A stretch of 64,000 nucleotides of DNA from JADKAV01 sp963732355 (GCA_963732355.1 CAVSZD010000002.1:34707-98706), one strand, 5' to 3'. Numbered from the stretch's first letter, positions 18,701 through 27,528 are shown. Translations and numbers: made by a program. The notes: a model not told the origin generated them from the sequence alone.

Positions 18701-19060
18701 GATGTCCGCCCCGATGAGTTCGACCCCATAGCGGTCGAGCACGCCGTTTTCCGCCAGTGCGACCGCGGCGTTCAGAGCCGTCTGCCCGCCCAGAGTGGGT
18801 AGCAGCGCATCGGGGCGTTCCTTCGCGATCACCTTCTCCACGAACTCCGGGGTTATGGGCTCGATGTAAGTGGCGTCGGCGAACTCCGGATCGGTCATGA
18901 TCGTGGCGGGGTTGCTGTTCACGAGCACCACACGCAGACCCTCGGCCTGCAAAACTCGGCACGCCTGTGTGCCCGAGTAGTCGAACTCGCAGGCCTGACC
19001 GATGACGATCGGCCCGGAGCCGATGACCAGGATGCTGGAGATGTCCTCACGTTTCGGCAT
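15776..19060 (-). CDS. carB: Carbamoyl-phosphate synthase large subunit
   Basis: Makes carbamoyl phosphate from bicarbonate, ATP and ammonia delivered by CarA. The 1094-residue protein starts MPKREDISSILVIGSGPIVI and has two homologous ATP-grasp halves (about 1-400 and 550-930; second half begins VIILGSGPNRIGQGIEFDYS). A C-terminal methylglyoxal-synthase-like regulatory domain follows (MIFPVKRLSDLGFEI onward), the usual site for UMP and ornithine control. Full length. The stop of carA and the start overlap as TGATG. Confidence 0.97.
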   Translation of the reverse strand: MPKREDISSILVIGSGPIVIGQACEFDYSGTQACRVLQAEGLRVVLVNSNPATIMTDPEFADATYIEPITPEFVEKVIAKERPDALLPTLGGQTALNAAVALAENGVLDRYGVELIGADIDAIQRGENRELFKQIVEKVGAESAASAVCHTLEDCLDAVTELGYPVVVRPSFTMGGAGSGMAYNEDDLRRIAGAGLAASPTTEVLLEESILGWKEFELELMRDRNDNVVVICSIENLDPLGVHTGDSITVAPALTLTDREYQRMRDVGIAVIREVGVDTGGCNIQFAIHPENGRIIVIEMNPRVSRSSALASKATGFPIAKIAAKLAIGYTLDEIPNDITRQTPASFEPTLDYVVVKVPRFAFEKFPGADDTLTTTMKSVGEAMALGRNFAQALQKALRSVEQKGSEFSWPADPRPLEDLLAEVARPHDGRLQKVQQALWLGASVATLYEVTAIDPWFLEQIVGINAMADRVRQAERLAPSLLRKAKETGFSDAQIAALRGSREDVIRGVRHALGIRPVFKTVDTCAAEFPAYTPYHYSSYDMATEVEPRDKQAVIILGSGPNRIGQGIEFDYSCVHATLTLREAGYEAIMVNCNPETVSTDYDTADRLYFEPLTLEDVLEVIAAEQAVGPVAGVICQLGGQTPLGLAARLKAEGVPLLGTTPEAIHLAEERGAFGQVLHRAGLPVPKHGLASSVEEAEAIAAEIGYPVLVRPSYVLGGRGMEIVYDESMLASYIERATQASPEHPVLVDQFLDDAIEIDVDALFDGSDLYIGGVMEHIEEAGIHSGDSACALPPITLGRQELEQIRSSTRAIAEGVGVRGLLNIQFALTQDRLFVLEANPRASRTVPFVSKATGVPLAKAAARIAVGQSIADLRATGILPRSGDGAELPIGAATAVKEAVMPFGRFHGVDTVLGPEMRSTGEVMGIDADFGTAFAKSQSGAYSSGLPMSGRAIITVANRDKRSMIFPVKRLSDLGFEILATQGTADVLRRNGVTVTVLRKHAEGIGPNGEQTTVASILAGDVDLVVNTPLGTGARVDGYDIRTAAVVKSIPCITTVQGLAAAVQGIEALKTGRIGVRSIQEHQADLIGLWESR

Positions 19061-20217
19061 CAGTGCTGCCCTCCCATGGCCTGCGCGAAGCGGTCGAACA
19101 GGTAGGCGGAATCATGCGGGCCTGCCGCTGCCTCCGGGTGGTATTGGACGCTGAATGCCGGAACATCCAGGCACTGAAGCCCCTCGACGACATCGTCGTT
19201 GAGACACACGTGGCTGACCCGGACCCGGCCGAAGTCTGTGCTCACGTCCTCGCCGAGTGGGGCCTTGACCGCGAACCCGTGGTTGTGCGCCGTCACCTCG
19301 ACCTTGCCGGTGGTCCGGTCCTGCACCGGCTGGTTGATCCCCCGGTGACCGTAGGCCAGTTTGTAGGTGCCGAACCCGAGGGCACGTCCGAGGATCTGGT
19401 TGCCGAAACAGATTCCGAACGTCGGCAGCGAGTCGCCCAGCGCACTGCGGGCGATCTCAACCGCGTGGTCAGCGGTGGCAGGGTCGCCGGGACCGTTGGA
19501 GAAGAACAGACCGTCAGGGTTGAGCGCCTGGATCTGCTCGTAGGTGTGGTCCGAGGGAACGACATGGACGCTCATCCCCCGCTGCGCCATCAAGGCCGGG
19601 GTCATGCGCTTGATGCCTAGATCAACCGCCACGACCGTGAAGCGGCTCTGCCCGATCGCCGGGACCGTGTACGGGGCGGAAGTGGAGACCTCGGCAGACA
19701 GGTTCGCACCAAGCATGCCGGGGGACGACTTGACTGCCTCGAGCATGGTGGCGGCATCGCTGAGCGCATCCCCGCTGAAAAGCCCGACCCGCATGACACC
19801 ACGCTCGCGCAGGTGGCGGGTCAGCGCCCGGGTGTCGACACCGCGCACGCCGACGACACCAGCTGCTTCAAGGCTGCGGCCCAGAGTGTCCTCAGCGCGC
19901 CAATTGCTGGCCACCGGGCTGAGGTCGCGCACGACGAAACCGGCGGCCCAGATCCGGTCGGACTCTGGGTCTTCGAGGTTCATGCCCGTGTTGCCGATAT
20001 GCGGCGCGGTCATCACGATCACTTGCCGGTGGTAGGACGGGTCGGTCAGCGTCTCCTGGTAGCCGGTCATGCCGGTGGCGAACACCGCCTCCCCGAACGC
20101 GCTGCCGCGGGCCCCGAACGCCTCCCCGCGCAATGTGGTGCCGTCCTCGAGGATCAGCAGCGCAGGCTCCGACTCGTGGGCGTCGGCCTCGTCGAGCATC
20201 GGGATTGTGAAACTCAC
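19060..20217 (-). CDS. carA: Carbamoyl-phosphate synthase small (glutaminase) subunit
   Basis: Hydrolyses glutamine and channels ammonia to CarB. The class I amidotransferase domain has the nucleophile Cys in FGICFGNQILGRALG and the His/Glu pair in VQYHPEAAAGPHDS. The N-terminal half (LILEDGTTLRGEAFGARG) contacts CarB. 385 residues, typical. Overlaps the upstream membrane-protein gene by 4 bases. Confidence 0.97.
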   Translation of the reverse strand: MSFTIPMLDEADAHESEPALLILEDGTTLRGEAFGARGSAFGEAVFATGMTGYQETLTDPSYHRQVIVMTAPHIGNTGMNLEDPESDRIWAAGFVVRDLSPVASNWRAEDTLGRSLEAAGVVGVRGVDTRALTRHLRERGVMRVGLFSGDALSDAATMLEAVKSSPGMLGANLSAEVSTSAPYTVPAIGQSRFTVVAVDLGIKRMTPALMAQRGMSVHVVPSDHTYEQIQALNPDGLFFSNGPGDPATADHAVEIARSALGDSLPTFGICFGNQILGRALGFGTYKLAYGHRGINQPVQDRTTGKVEVTAHNHGFAVKAPLGEDVSTDFGRVRVSHVCLNDDVVEGLQCLDVPAFSVQYHPEAAAGPHDSAYLFDRFAQAMGGQH

Positions 20218-20747
20218 GGTGTCTCCTCACCTGCGAAAAGCCTGCGACTGTTCGTGTACAGCGCCGCGACGTCCTCAGCAGCGTCCGGGCGGAAACCGCT
20301 CTGCAGCGTGGTTTGGCCGGCGTTCCAGAACCACAGGACGAGCCCGTCCTTCTCCGCCACCTGTCCTGCGACGCCCCTGCCGAGTTGCACATCGACGACC
20401 TGATCGGCGCCGATGAACACCACGGGTTCGCCGATGCGCTCGATGCGCACACCCTGCTCGCTCACGTCGGCGGTGGCGTTGCCCGGGGCCCCGAGCCCTG
20501 CGGCGACCACCCGGCGCATCCAGTCATCGGCGGGTGCGGTCCCGACGTAGCGGCCGGCCACTTCTAATTCCGGGGAGTAGCCGGTGGGCACCGCCTGCAT
20601 GGGCAGATCCTGGGCGGCCCGTCGTTTCCAACTGCGCCACATCCCCCACACAGCCAGCAACGTCACTGCCACAACTCCGGCGGTGAGCGCCAACCGCTGC
20701 GGCAATTGCGTGACTTCTTGGGACTGTGCGGCAAGCAGGACGTTCAT
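20214..20747 (-). CDS. Conserved membrane protein of the actinobacterial pyr operon (Rv1382-like)
   Basis: Function unknown. The 177-residue product has one N-terminal membrane segment (LALTAGVVAVTLLAVWGMW, about 19-37), a basic stop-transfer (RSWKRRA) and a soluble domain with PH-like character (QVVDVQLGRGVAG, GLVLWFWNAGQTTLQSGF). A similar gene, annotated as a probable export or membrane protein, lies between pyrC and carA in Mycobacterium tuberculosis (Rv1382). Overlaps both neighbours by 4 bases, so it is co-translated with the pyrimidine genes; a role there is inferred only from position. Confidence 0.85.
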   Translation of the reverse strand: MNVLLAAQSQEVTQLPQRLALTAGVVAVTLLAVWGMWRSWKRRAAQDLPMQAVPTGYSPELEVAGRYVGTAPADDWMRRVVAAGLGAPGNATADVSEQGVRIERIGEPVVFIGADQVVDVQLGRGVAGQVAEKDGLVLWFWNAGQTTLQSGFRPDAAEDVAALYTNSRRLFAGEETP

Positions 20748-22036
20748 CGGACGGGTTCGAGCTCCACAACCGAGCCGTTGAGGACGGTGGGTTCACCGCG
20801 TAACCACGTTGCAAGCACCTGGCCGTGCAGGACGGTTCCCGCGTACGGGGTGTTCCGGCTGCGGCTGACCATGTCACTGGCCGACACCACCCACTCGACG
20901 TCCGGGTCGAACAACGTGAGGTTCGCCGGTTCACCGACGGCGATCGGTCGCCCATGCTCGTGCACCCGACCGATCTCTGCGGGCACGGCCGACATACGCG
21001 CCGCCACGGCCTCCCAGTCGAGCAGACCGGTGCGGACCATCGTCTCGTTGATCACCGGCAGTGCGGTCTGCAGACCCAACATCCCGAAGGATGCCGCCGC
21101 CCATTCACACTCCTTGTCCTCCATGGCGTGCGGGGCGTGGTCAGTGGCGACGATGTCGATGATCCCCTCGGCCAGAGCCTCACGCAGTGCCTCGACGTGG
21201 CGTTCGGACCGTAGCGGCGGATTGACCTTGTAGATGGGGTCGTAGGTCGCAGCCAGGTCGTCGGTGAGCAGCAAGTGGTGCGGAGTCACCTCAGCGGTCA
21301 CTGCGATCCCCCGGCTCTTTGCCCACCGCAGGATCTCCACGGTGCCGGCGGTGGACACGTGGCAGATGTGCAACCGCGAGCCGACGTGCTCTGCCAGCAG
21401 CACATCGCGAGCCACGATCGCCTCCTCGGCCACGGCTGGCCAGCCACGCAGACCGAGTTGGCCGGACAGGATGCCTTCGTGCATCTGGGCACCCTCGGTG
21501 AGCCGCGGTTCCTGGGCATGCTGGGCGATGACCCCGTCGAACGCCTTCACGTACTCCAGCGCCCGGCGCATCAGCAGCGCATCGGACACACAGTGGCCGT
21601 CGTCGCTGAAGACCCTGACCCTTGCCGCCGAGTCGGCCATGGCGCCCAGCTCGGCCAGGCGCTTGCCTTCCAAGCCGACGGTCACCGCACCGACTGGGCG
21701 GACGTCGGCGTGCCCGGCCTCGATCCCGAGCCGCCAGACCTGCTCGACGACCCCGGCCGTGTCGGCCACCGGGTCGGTGTTGGCCATGGCGTGGACCGCC
21801 GTGAAACCGCCCGCGGCCGCAGCCCGGGTACCTGTGGCAACGGTCTCGGCGTCTTCGCGTCCGGGCTCACGCAGGTGGGTGTGAAGGTCCACGAGTCCGG
21901 GCAGCAGAACCGCACCGCGTCCGTCGACCTCTTCAGCACCCTCGAGGTTCGCCCCGATCTGCGCCACTATCCCGTTCTCGATCCGGACATCGAGCGCCTC
22001 GCCCCCGAGCGGCCGGACGTTCCTGAGTACTGTCAT
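20744..22036 (-). CDS. pyrC: Dihydroorotase
   Basis: Cyclises carbamoyl aspartate to dihydroorotate; zinc amidohydrolase. Metal ligands are visible in DLHTHLREPG (HxH), HICHVSTAG (His) and IVATDHAPHA (catalytic Asp). The 430-residue length fits the long class I dihydroorotases. Overlaps pyrB by 4 bases. Confidence 0.96.
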   Translation of the reverse strand: MTVLRNVRPLGGEALDVRIENGIVAQIGANLEGAEEVDGRGAVLLPGLVDLHTHLREPGREDAETVATGTRAAAAGGFTAVHAMANTDPVADTAGVVEQVWRLGIEAGHADVRPVGAVTVGLEGKRLAELGAMADSAARVRVFSDDGHCVSDALLMRRALEYVKAFDGVIAQHAQEPRLTEGAQMHEGILSGQLGLRGWPAVAEEAIVARDVLLAEHVGSRLHICHVSTAGTVEILRWAKSRGIAVTAEVTPHHLLLTDDLAATYDPIYKVNPPLRSERHVEALREALAEGIIDIVATDHAPHAMEDKECEWAAASFGMLGLQTALPVINETMVRTGLLDWEAVAARMSAVPAEIGRVHEHGRPIAVGEPANLTLFDPDVEWVVSASDMVSRSRNTPYAGTVLHGQVLATWLRGEPTVLNGSVVELEPVR

Positions 22037-22965
22037 GCTTCTTGCCCTCCCAGCAGCAGGTACAGAACAGCCATGCGCACGTGCACACCGTTGGTGACCT
22101 GGTCGACGATCACTGAGCGCTCGGCATCGGCGACATCGGCCGCGATCTCCATCCCCCGGTTCATCGGACCCGGGTGCATCACCAGCGCGTGGTCGGGGAG
22201 TGTTGCCATCCGCGGGACGTCGAGGCCGTACCGGCGCGAGTACTCCCTGGCGCTGGGGAAGAAGGCCGCGTTCATGCGTTCGAGCTGCACGCGCAGCATC
22301 ATGACCACATCGGCTTTGACGATCGCGTCATCGAGGTCGTAGTTGACCTGGCAGGGCCAACTGTCCACGCCCACCGGCAGCAGCGTGGGCGGCGCGACGA
22401 GGGTGACGTTGGCGCCCAGCGTGTCGAGCAACCACACGTTGGAACGGGCCACTCGCGAGTGCAGGACATCGCCCACGATCACGACGTTGAGCCCCTCGAG
22501 CGATCCCTGTCCGTCGCGCAGGTGGTCGCGCATCGTGAAGGCGTCCAGCAGCGCCTGGGTGGGATGTTCGTGGGTGCCGTCCCCGGCGTTGATCACTGCG
22601 CCGTAGATCCAGTCGCTGTTGGCCAGCCGATGAGCCGCACCGCTGGCACCGTGCCGGATGACCACGGCGTCGGCACCCATGGCCTGCAGCGTCAGCGCGG
22701 TGTCCTTCAGCGACTCGCCCTTGGACAGGCTCGAGCCTTTGGCAGAGAAGTTGATGACGTCCGCGGACAGTCGCTTGGCAGCGGCCTCGAAGGAGATCCG
22801 AGTCCTGGTCGAGTCCTCGAAGAAGAGGTTGACCACGGTCCGGCCACGCAGGGTGGGCAGTTTCTTCACGGGACGGTCGGCGACCAGCGCCAGCTCTCGT
22901 GCCGTGTCGAGGATCGCCAGGGCATCGGTCTGGCTCAGATCACTTGTGGACAGAAGGTGGCGCAT
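22033..22965 (-). CDS. pyrB: Aspartate carbamoyltransferase catalytic chain
   Basis: Condenses carbamoyl phosphate with aspartate. The carbamoyl-phosphate loop FFEDSTRTRISFEAAAKRL (residues about 49-67), HPTQALLDAFTMRD and the late HPGPMNRGMEI are all intact. 310 residues, normal. No pyrI regulatory chain is present. The start codon abuts the pyrR stop (22966). Confidence 0.97.
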   Translation of the reverse strand: MRHLLSTSDLSQTDALAILDTARELALVADRPVKKLPTLRGRTVVNLFFEDSTRTRISFEAAAKRLSADVINFSAKGSSLSKGESLKDTALTLQAMGADAVVIRHGASGAAHRLANSDWIYGAVINAGDGTHEHPTQALLDAFTMRDHLRDGQGSLEGLNVVIVGDVLHSRVARSNVWLLDTLGANVTLVAPPTLLPVGVDSWPCQVNYDLDDAIVKADVVMMLRVQLERMNAAFFPSAREYSRRYGLDVPRMATLPDHALVMHPGPMNRGMEIAADVADAERSVIVDQVTNGVHVRMAVLYLLLGGQEA

Positions 22966-23511
22966 TCAGTTACCTCCCGCGCGCACGAGTCGCACCGCAT
23001 CGGTGCCGTCGGTTTCGGTCAAGGTCACTTGCACGTCATCCTCTCGGGCAGTCGGGATGTTCTTGCCCACGTAGTCGGCGCGGATCGGCAGGTCGCGGTG
23101 GCCCCGGTCGACCAGGACTGCCAGTTGCACCGCGCGCGGGCGCCCGGCATCGGAAAGGGCGTCCATCGCGGCGCGGATCGTCCGGCCGCTGAACAGGACG
23201 TCGTCGACCAGCACCACGGTCTTGCCGGTCACATCTCCGCCGGGGATCACCGTTGGGTGCAGGGCGACTGTGGGGCGCAACCGCAGATCGTCGCGGTACA
23301 TCCCGACGTCCAGGGACCCGACGCTCACGTCGCGGCCTTCGATGTGGGACATGGCCGCAGCGATTCGCGCGGCAAGTGGGACACCACGGGTCGGGATGCC
23401 CAGCAGGACCAGGTCATCGGCGCCGCGATTGCGTTCGAGGATTTCGTGAGCGATACGCACCACCGCTCGATTGATATCCGAATCGGTGAGGAACTCTTGG
23501 TCAGGCGTCAT
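22966..23511 (-). CDS. pyrR: PyrR, uracil-sensing regulator of the pyr operon
   Basis: UMP-dependent RNA-binding regulator with uracil phosphoribosyltransferase fold. The PRPP-binding loop is VVLVDDVLFSGRTIRAAMDA. I chose the ATG at 23511: a run of G (AAGGGGGG) lies 9 bases upstream, whereas the upstream TTG at 23520 abuts that run. 181 residues. First gene of the pyr run, divergent from bldD. A PyrR-type binding element lies directly upstream, so PyrR probably represses its own translation and that of the operon. Confidence 0.95.
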   Translation of the reverse strand: MTPDQEFLTDSDINRAVVRIAHEILERNRGADDLVLLGIPTRGVPLAARIAAAMSHIEGRDVSVGSLDVGMYRDDLRLRPTVALHPTVIPGGDVTGKTVVLVDDVLFSGRTIRAAMDALSDAGRPRAVQLAVLVDRGHRDLPIRADYVGKNIPTAREDDVQVTLTETDGTDAVRLVRAGGN

Positions 23512-23520
23512 CGCGTCCAA

Positions 23521-23548
23521 CCCCCCTTCTCCGCCTCGCTGGACGGTG
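23521..23548 (-). promoter_or_regulatory. PyrR-binding RNA element next to the pyrR ribosome-binding site
   Basis: Read on the minus strand, 23546-23531 is CCGTCCAGCGAGGCGG, followed by AGAAGGGGGG. This matches the PyrR-binding loop known from Bacillus pyr leaders (UCCAGNGAGG within a hairpin, then GAGAAGG). There is no attenuator beside it. The G run serving as ribosome-binding site directly follows the hairpin, which suggests translational repression as described for Mycobacterium smegmatis PyrR. Confidence 0.8.
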
Positions 23549-23688
23549 GTTAAAGGAAAGGTGATTCGTCTTCGACGCTATCACCCGGGGGTCGCGTCGC
23601 TGCGGACCCGGTTCCGCCGAGTTGCTACCGTGCCGTCACTCTCCGTAGCCTCACACCTGAGCAGTTGAGACAGCGAACGGAGCCGGCC

Positions 23689-24177
23689 ATGGCCACGGAG
23701 TACGCCCGAGCACTGGGCGCCAAACTTCGTTCCATCCGTCAGCAGCAGGGCATGTCTCTGCACGGGGTCGAAGAGAAGTCTGAAGGCAAGTGGAAGGCCG
23801 TCGTTGTCGGTTCTTACGAGCGCGGCGACAGAGCTGTGACAGTGCAGAAGCTGGCTGAACTTGCCGAGTTCTACGGGGTTCCGGTGGCCGAACTGCTGCC
23901 CGACAGCACTCCTGGCGCGGCCGCCGAACCTCCCGCGAGACTGGTCCTCGATCTCGAGCGACTCGGCCAGGTGCCCGCCGACAAGGTTGGTCCCCTGGCC
24001 CGGTATGCAGCAGCGATCCAGGCCCAGCGCGGCGACTACAACGGCAAGGTCTTGAGTATCCGCCAGGACGACCTTCGAACACTGGCAGTGATCTACGACG
24101 AACCCCCCGGTGTGCTGGCCGACCAGCTGGTCAGTTGGGGTGTCCTCAATCCTGAGGCCCGCGGCAAACTGGACTGA
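23689..24177 (+). CDS. bldD: BldD-type developmental regulator with c-di-GMP motif
   Basis: In streptomycetes BldD represses sporulation genes when dimerised by c-di-GMP. The 162-residue product has an N-terminal helix-turn-helix (ATEYARALGAKLRSIRQQQG, then MSLHGVEEKS, WKAVVVGSYERGDRAVTV). Its C-terminal domain contains the c-di-GMP signature RXD-X8-RXXD exactly (RGD YNGKVLSI RQDD, about residues 113-127). ATG at 23689 with CGGAG upstream; an in-frame TTG at 23665 is less likely. Divergent from pyrR, as in Streptomyces. A weak BldD-like palindrome at 23635-23649 could allow autoregulation. Confidence 0.93.
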   Translation: MATEYARALGAKLRSIRQQQGMSLHGVEEKSEGKWKAVVVGSYERGDRAVTVQKLAELAEFYGVPVAELLPDSTPGAAAEPPARLVLDLERLGQVPADKVGPLARYAAAIQAQRGDYNGKVLSIRQDDLRTLAVIYDEPPGVLADQLVSWGVLNPEARGKLD

Positions 24178-24181
24178 GCGC

Positions 24182-24260
24182 CGTTGGTTGACGTTCGGGT
24201 AGTTGGTTGATGCTCATGCGACGCTGAACGTCAACCAACTACCCGAACCCCACCCAACTG
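24182..24260. repeat. Intergenic palindrome, 20-nt-loop family, copy 2
   Basis: Perfect 18-base inner arms (GTTCGGGTAGTTGGTTGA and its complement) flank a 20-base loop at 24211-24230. Lies just after the bldD stop, between two converging genes. Confidence 0.8.
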
Positions 24261-24572
24261 CACGAGCGTCAACCAACACGCCGGGCGGCGCCAGCGCAAG
24301 GCGGGGCGGCCGCGGCCGCAGCCACTCACACCTGTTCGGCGTCCTCCGCCTGCCCGTTGGTTGACCCCCTCACACCCGCTCGGCGTCCTCCGCCCTGCCC
24401 GTTGGTTGACGTTCGGGTAGTTGGTTGAGGCTCAAGCGACGCTGAACGTCAACCAACTACCCGAACCCCACCCAACTGCACGAGCGTCAACCAACACGCC
24501 GGGCGGCGCCAGCGCAAGGCGGGGCGGAGCGGCCGCAGCCACTCACACCTGTTCGGCGTCCTCCGCCTCTTC
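24183..24572. repeat. 218-bp tandem duplication including copies of the pyk 3' end
   Basis: The sequence starting at 24183 recurs at 24401 (offset 218) with few differences. The first unit contains, near 24325-24353, a copy of the last codons of pyk and its downstream flank (ACTCACACCTGTTCGGCGTC); a further partial copy lies at about 24369-24394. The true pyk end is at 24543. This fills the whole bldD-pyk gap; no gene is present. Confidence 0.8.
24400..24478. repeat. Intergenic palindrome, 20-nt-loop family, copy 3
   Basis: Same arms as copy 2; the loop at 24429-24448 differs from the copy 2 loop at only two positions, as expected from the tandem duplication that carries it. Confidence 0.8.
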
Positions 24573-26021
24573 GGCGCGACCACCGGAACCCGAGCCGACC
24601 ATGTGGACCCGCATCCCGTTGGTCGTTCCCGGGATGCCCGGCGGGACCCCTGCGATGATGACGACCTTCTCGCCAGGGGCAGCCAGTGACATCAGCGAGA
24701 TCTGCTGGTCGACCATTTCCACGAGCTCGTCAGTGTGATGGACCTGCTTGCCGAAGTACGGCTTGATCCCCCAGACCAGGCCGAGATAGTTGCGCACCGA
24801 CGCATTGGGGGTGAAACACAAGGCTGGGATCGGTGAGCGGTGGCGTGCGATCAGTCGCGGGGTGAGGCCGGTCTCAGTGAAGGTGATGATGAACTTCGCC
24901 TCGACTTCTTCAGCCACCTCAACGGCGGCCCGCGTGATGGCGCGTGCGGTCGAACCTGTTCTGTTGTCCTGGGTCCGCGAGACGCTGCCCAGCGCCTCCT
25001 GCTCGACGTACTCGATGATCCGGGCCATCGTCTGAACAACCAGGGCGGGGTGCGCACCGACACTGGTCTCGCCGCTGAGCATCAGGGCGTCCGCCCCGTC
25101 AAGCACGGCGTTGGCGACATCTGAGGCCTCCGCGCGCGAAGGGCGACTGGCGGCGATCATGCTGTCGAGCATCTGGGTGGCGACGATGACCGGTTTGGCC
25201 GCAGCCCGCGACAGTTCGATGGCGCGCTTCTGCACCAGCGGCACGTGCTCGAGGGGCAACTCAACGCCGAGGTCGCCGCGAGCGACCATGATGCCGTCGA
25301 AGGCCTCGATGATGTCAGCGAGCCGGTCCACCGCCTGCGGCTTCTCGATCTTCGCCAGGATCGGGCGGTGGACGTCGAGTTCGTCCATGACCCGGCGGAC
25401 GTCACCGATGTCCTCGGGACGCTGCACGAACGACAGCGCGATGATGTCAACGCCTGCCTCCAGCGCCCAGCGCAAGTCGTCGACGTCCTTGTCAGACAGG
25501 GCCGGCACACTGACCTCGACACCGGGCAGGTTGATGCCTTTGTGATTACTGACCCGACCCCCCACCACGACCTCGCACACCACATCGGTGTCCGTGACCT
25601 CGACCGCCCGCAGGGCCACATGGCCGTCGTCGATGAGGATCTCGTCACCGACGTGGACGTCCCCGGGCAGCCCGAGGTAGGTCGTCGAACACATCTGGGC
25701 GTCCCCGGGAACAGCTCGGGTGGTGATGGTGAAATGCGCGCCGTCGGTGAGCAACTGCGGTCCGCTCTCGAAGTTCGCCAAGCGGATCTTCGGGCCTTGC
25801 AGGTCCGCCAGCACCGCGATACCCGTGCACGCGGCATCAGCTGCCCGGCGCACCATGTCCAGCCTGTCCTGGTGTTCACGGTGATCGCCGTGACTGAGGT
25901 TCAGCCGGGCAACCGACATACCGGATTCAATAAGGTCTGCGATTCTCTCTTCGGAGTCCGTCGCCGGACCGAGAGTGCAGACGATCTTCGCTCGACGCAC
26001 GGTTTCGAGGGTAATCGTCAT
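24543..26021 (-). CDS. pyk: Pyruvate kinase
   Basis: Converts phosphoenolpyruvate and ADP to pyruvate and ATP. Motifs: RRAKIVCTLGPAT, SVARLNLSHGDHREH, and the active-site stretch MVARGDLGVELPLEHVPLVQ; the C-terminal domain ends in VVIIAGVPPGIPG. The ATG at 26021 begins MTITLETVRRAK; a GTG at 26051 is possible. 492 residues, with a short acidic tail (GRAEEAEDAEQV) past the usual end. The tail sequence has been copied into the downstream spacer. Converges with bldD. Confidence 0.96.
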   Translation of the reverse strand: MTITLETVRRAKIVCTLGPATDSEERIADLIESGMSVARLNLSHGDHREHQDRLDMVRRAADAACTGIAVLADLQGPKIRLANFESGPQLLTDGAHFTITTRAVPGDAQMCSTTYLGLPGDVHVGDEILIDDGHVALRAVEVTDTDVVCEVVVGGRVSNHKGINLPGVEVSVPALSDKDVDDLRWALEAGVDIIALSFVQRPEDIGDVRRVMDELDVHRPILAKIEKPQAVDRLADIIEAFDGIMVARGDLGVELPLEHVPLVQKRAIELSRAAAKPVIVATQMLDSMIAASRPSRAEASDVANAVLDGADALMLSGETSVGAHPALVVQTMARIIEYVEQEALGSVSRTQDNRTGSTARAITRAAVEVAEEVEAKFIITFTETGLTPRLIARHRSPIPALCFTPNASVRNYLGLVWGIKPYFGKQVHHTDELVEMVDQQISLMSLAAPGEKVVIIAGVPPGIPGTTNGMRVHMVGSGSGGRAEEAEDAEQV

Positions 26022-26084
26022 CCGGCGTCTGTCGCGCCCCACGGTGGGCACACCAGCCGACCATCCGTGTTGTATGCAGCCCTT

Positions 26085-27528
26085 CTAGACCGTCATCTGG
26101 CGCACAGAGGCCGCCAGCGGCTTGGGAAGATTCGTCGAACCCATCAGGAACTCGTCGATCGACGCCGCAGCCGCCCGGCCCTCAGCGATCGCCCACACGA
26201 TCAACGACTGCCCACGTCCGGCGTCCCCGGCCACGAAAACCCCAGGAACGTCGCTGGCGTAGTCGTCGTCGCGCACCAGGTTGCCGCGGGCGTCCCGGGT
26301 CAGACCCAGTTGCCCGGTGAAGGACTCCGCCTCGGGACCCACAAAACCCATCGCGAGTGTCACCAGGTCGGCGGGCAGTACCCGCTGCGAACCCTCCACC
26401 TCAACCGGGCGGCCATCGACCCACTCAACATCGATGATCTCCAGACCGGTCAGCACCCCGTTCTCGCCAAGGAAACGTTTGGTGGAAGCGGCGTACACCC
26501 GGTCGCCGCCCTCCTCGTGGGCCGACGACACCCGGAACACCATCGGGTAGGTGGGCCACGGCTGGGAGCCAGGCCGGGTCTGCGGCGGCGTCGGCATGAT
26601 CTCCAATTGGGTGATGCTGGCAGCACCTTGCCGGATGGCCGTGCCCAGACAGTCGGCGCCGGTGTCTCCTCCCCCGATGACGACCACATGCTTGCCGCCC
26701 GCGTGGATCGGGGCAGTCTCGAGGTCGCCCTCCTGTACCCGGTTCGCCAGGGGCAAGTAGTCCATGGCCTGGTGGACCCCGCGCAGTTCCCGGCCCTCGA
26801 CGGCCAGTTCCCGGCCGATGGTGGAACCCACCGCGACCAGCACCGCGTCGTAACGCCGGCGCAGGTCGTCGGCGCTGATGTCCTTGCCGACCTCGATGCC
26901 GGGCCGGAACTTCACGCCCTCCGCCTCGAGCTGGGCCAGCCGCCTGTCCAGGTGCTGCTTCTCCATCTTGAACTCGGGAATCCCGTAGCGCAGCAGACCG
27001 CCGATGCGGTCGGCGCGCTCGTACACGGCCACGGTGTGACCGGCCCGCGCGAGTTGCTGAGCCGCGGCGAGTCCCGCCGGTCCGGACCCGATGACCGCCA
27101 CCGTCTTGCCCGACAGTCGCTCGGGCGGTTGCGGCTGAACCCAACCGGACTCCCACGCCCGGTCGATGATCGAGACCTCGACCTGCTTGATCGTGACGGG
27201 GTCCTGGTTGATGCCCAGTACACATGCGGTCTCACAAGGTGCCGGGCACAACCTGCCGGTGAACTCCGGGAAGTTGTTGGTGGCGTGCAGCCGTTCGATA
27301 GCGCCCTGCCAGTCGCCACGACGGGTCAGGTCGTTCCACTCGGGGATGAGGTTGCCCAGTGGACACCCGTTGTGGCAGAAGGGGATGCCGCAATCCATGC
27401 AGCGGCTGGCCTGCGTGCGCAGTTTGGACTCGGCGAAGGGCTCGTACACCTCTTGCCAGTCCTGGATCCGCACATCGACCGGGCGGCGGGTCGGCAGCTG
27501 CCTTCCGGCCTTCAGAAATCCTCTGGGA

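Noticed and set aside
23635..23649. BldD autoregulatory box upstream of bldD
   Set aside because: Only a partial match to the published palindrome (several fixed positions differ), so not listed as a feature.
24182..24478. CRISPR-like unit (conserved arms, variable 20-base loop)
   Set aside because: Copies are single intergenic hairpins, not an array, and no cas gene is present; reported as a palindrome family instead.
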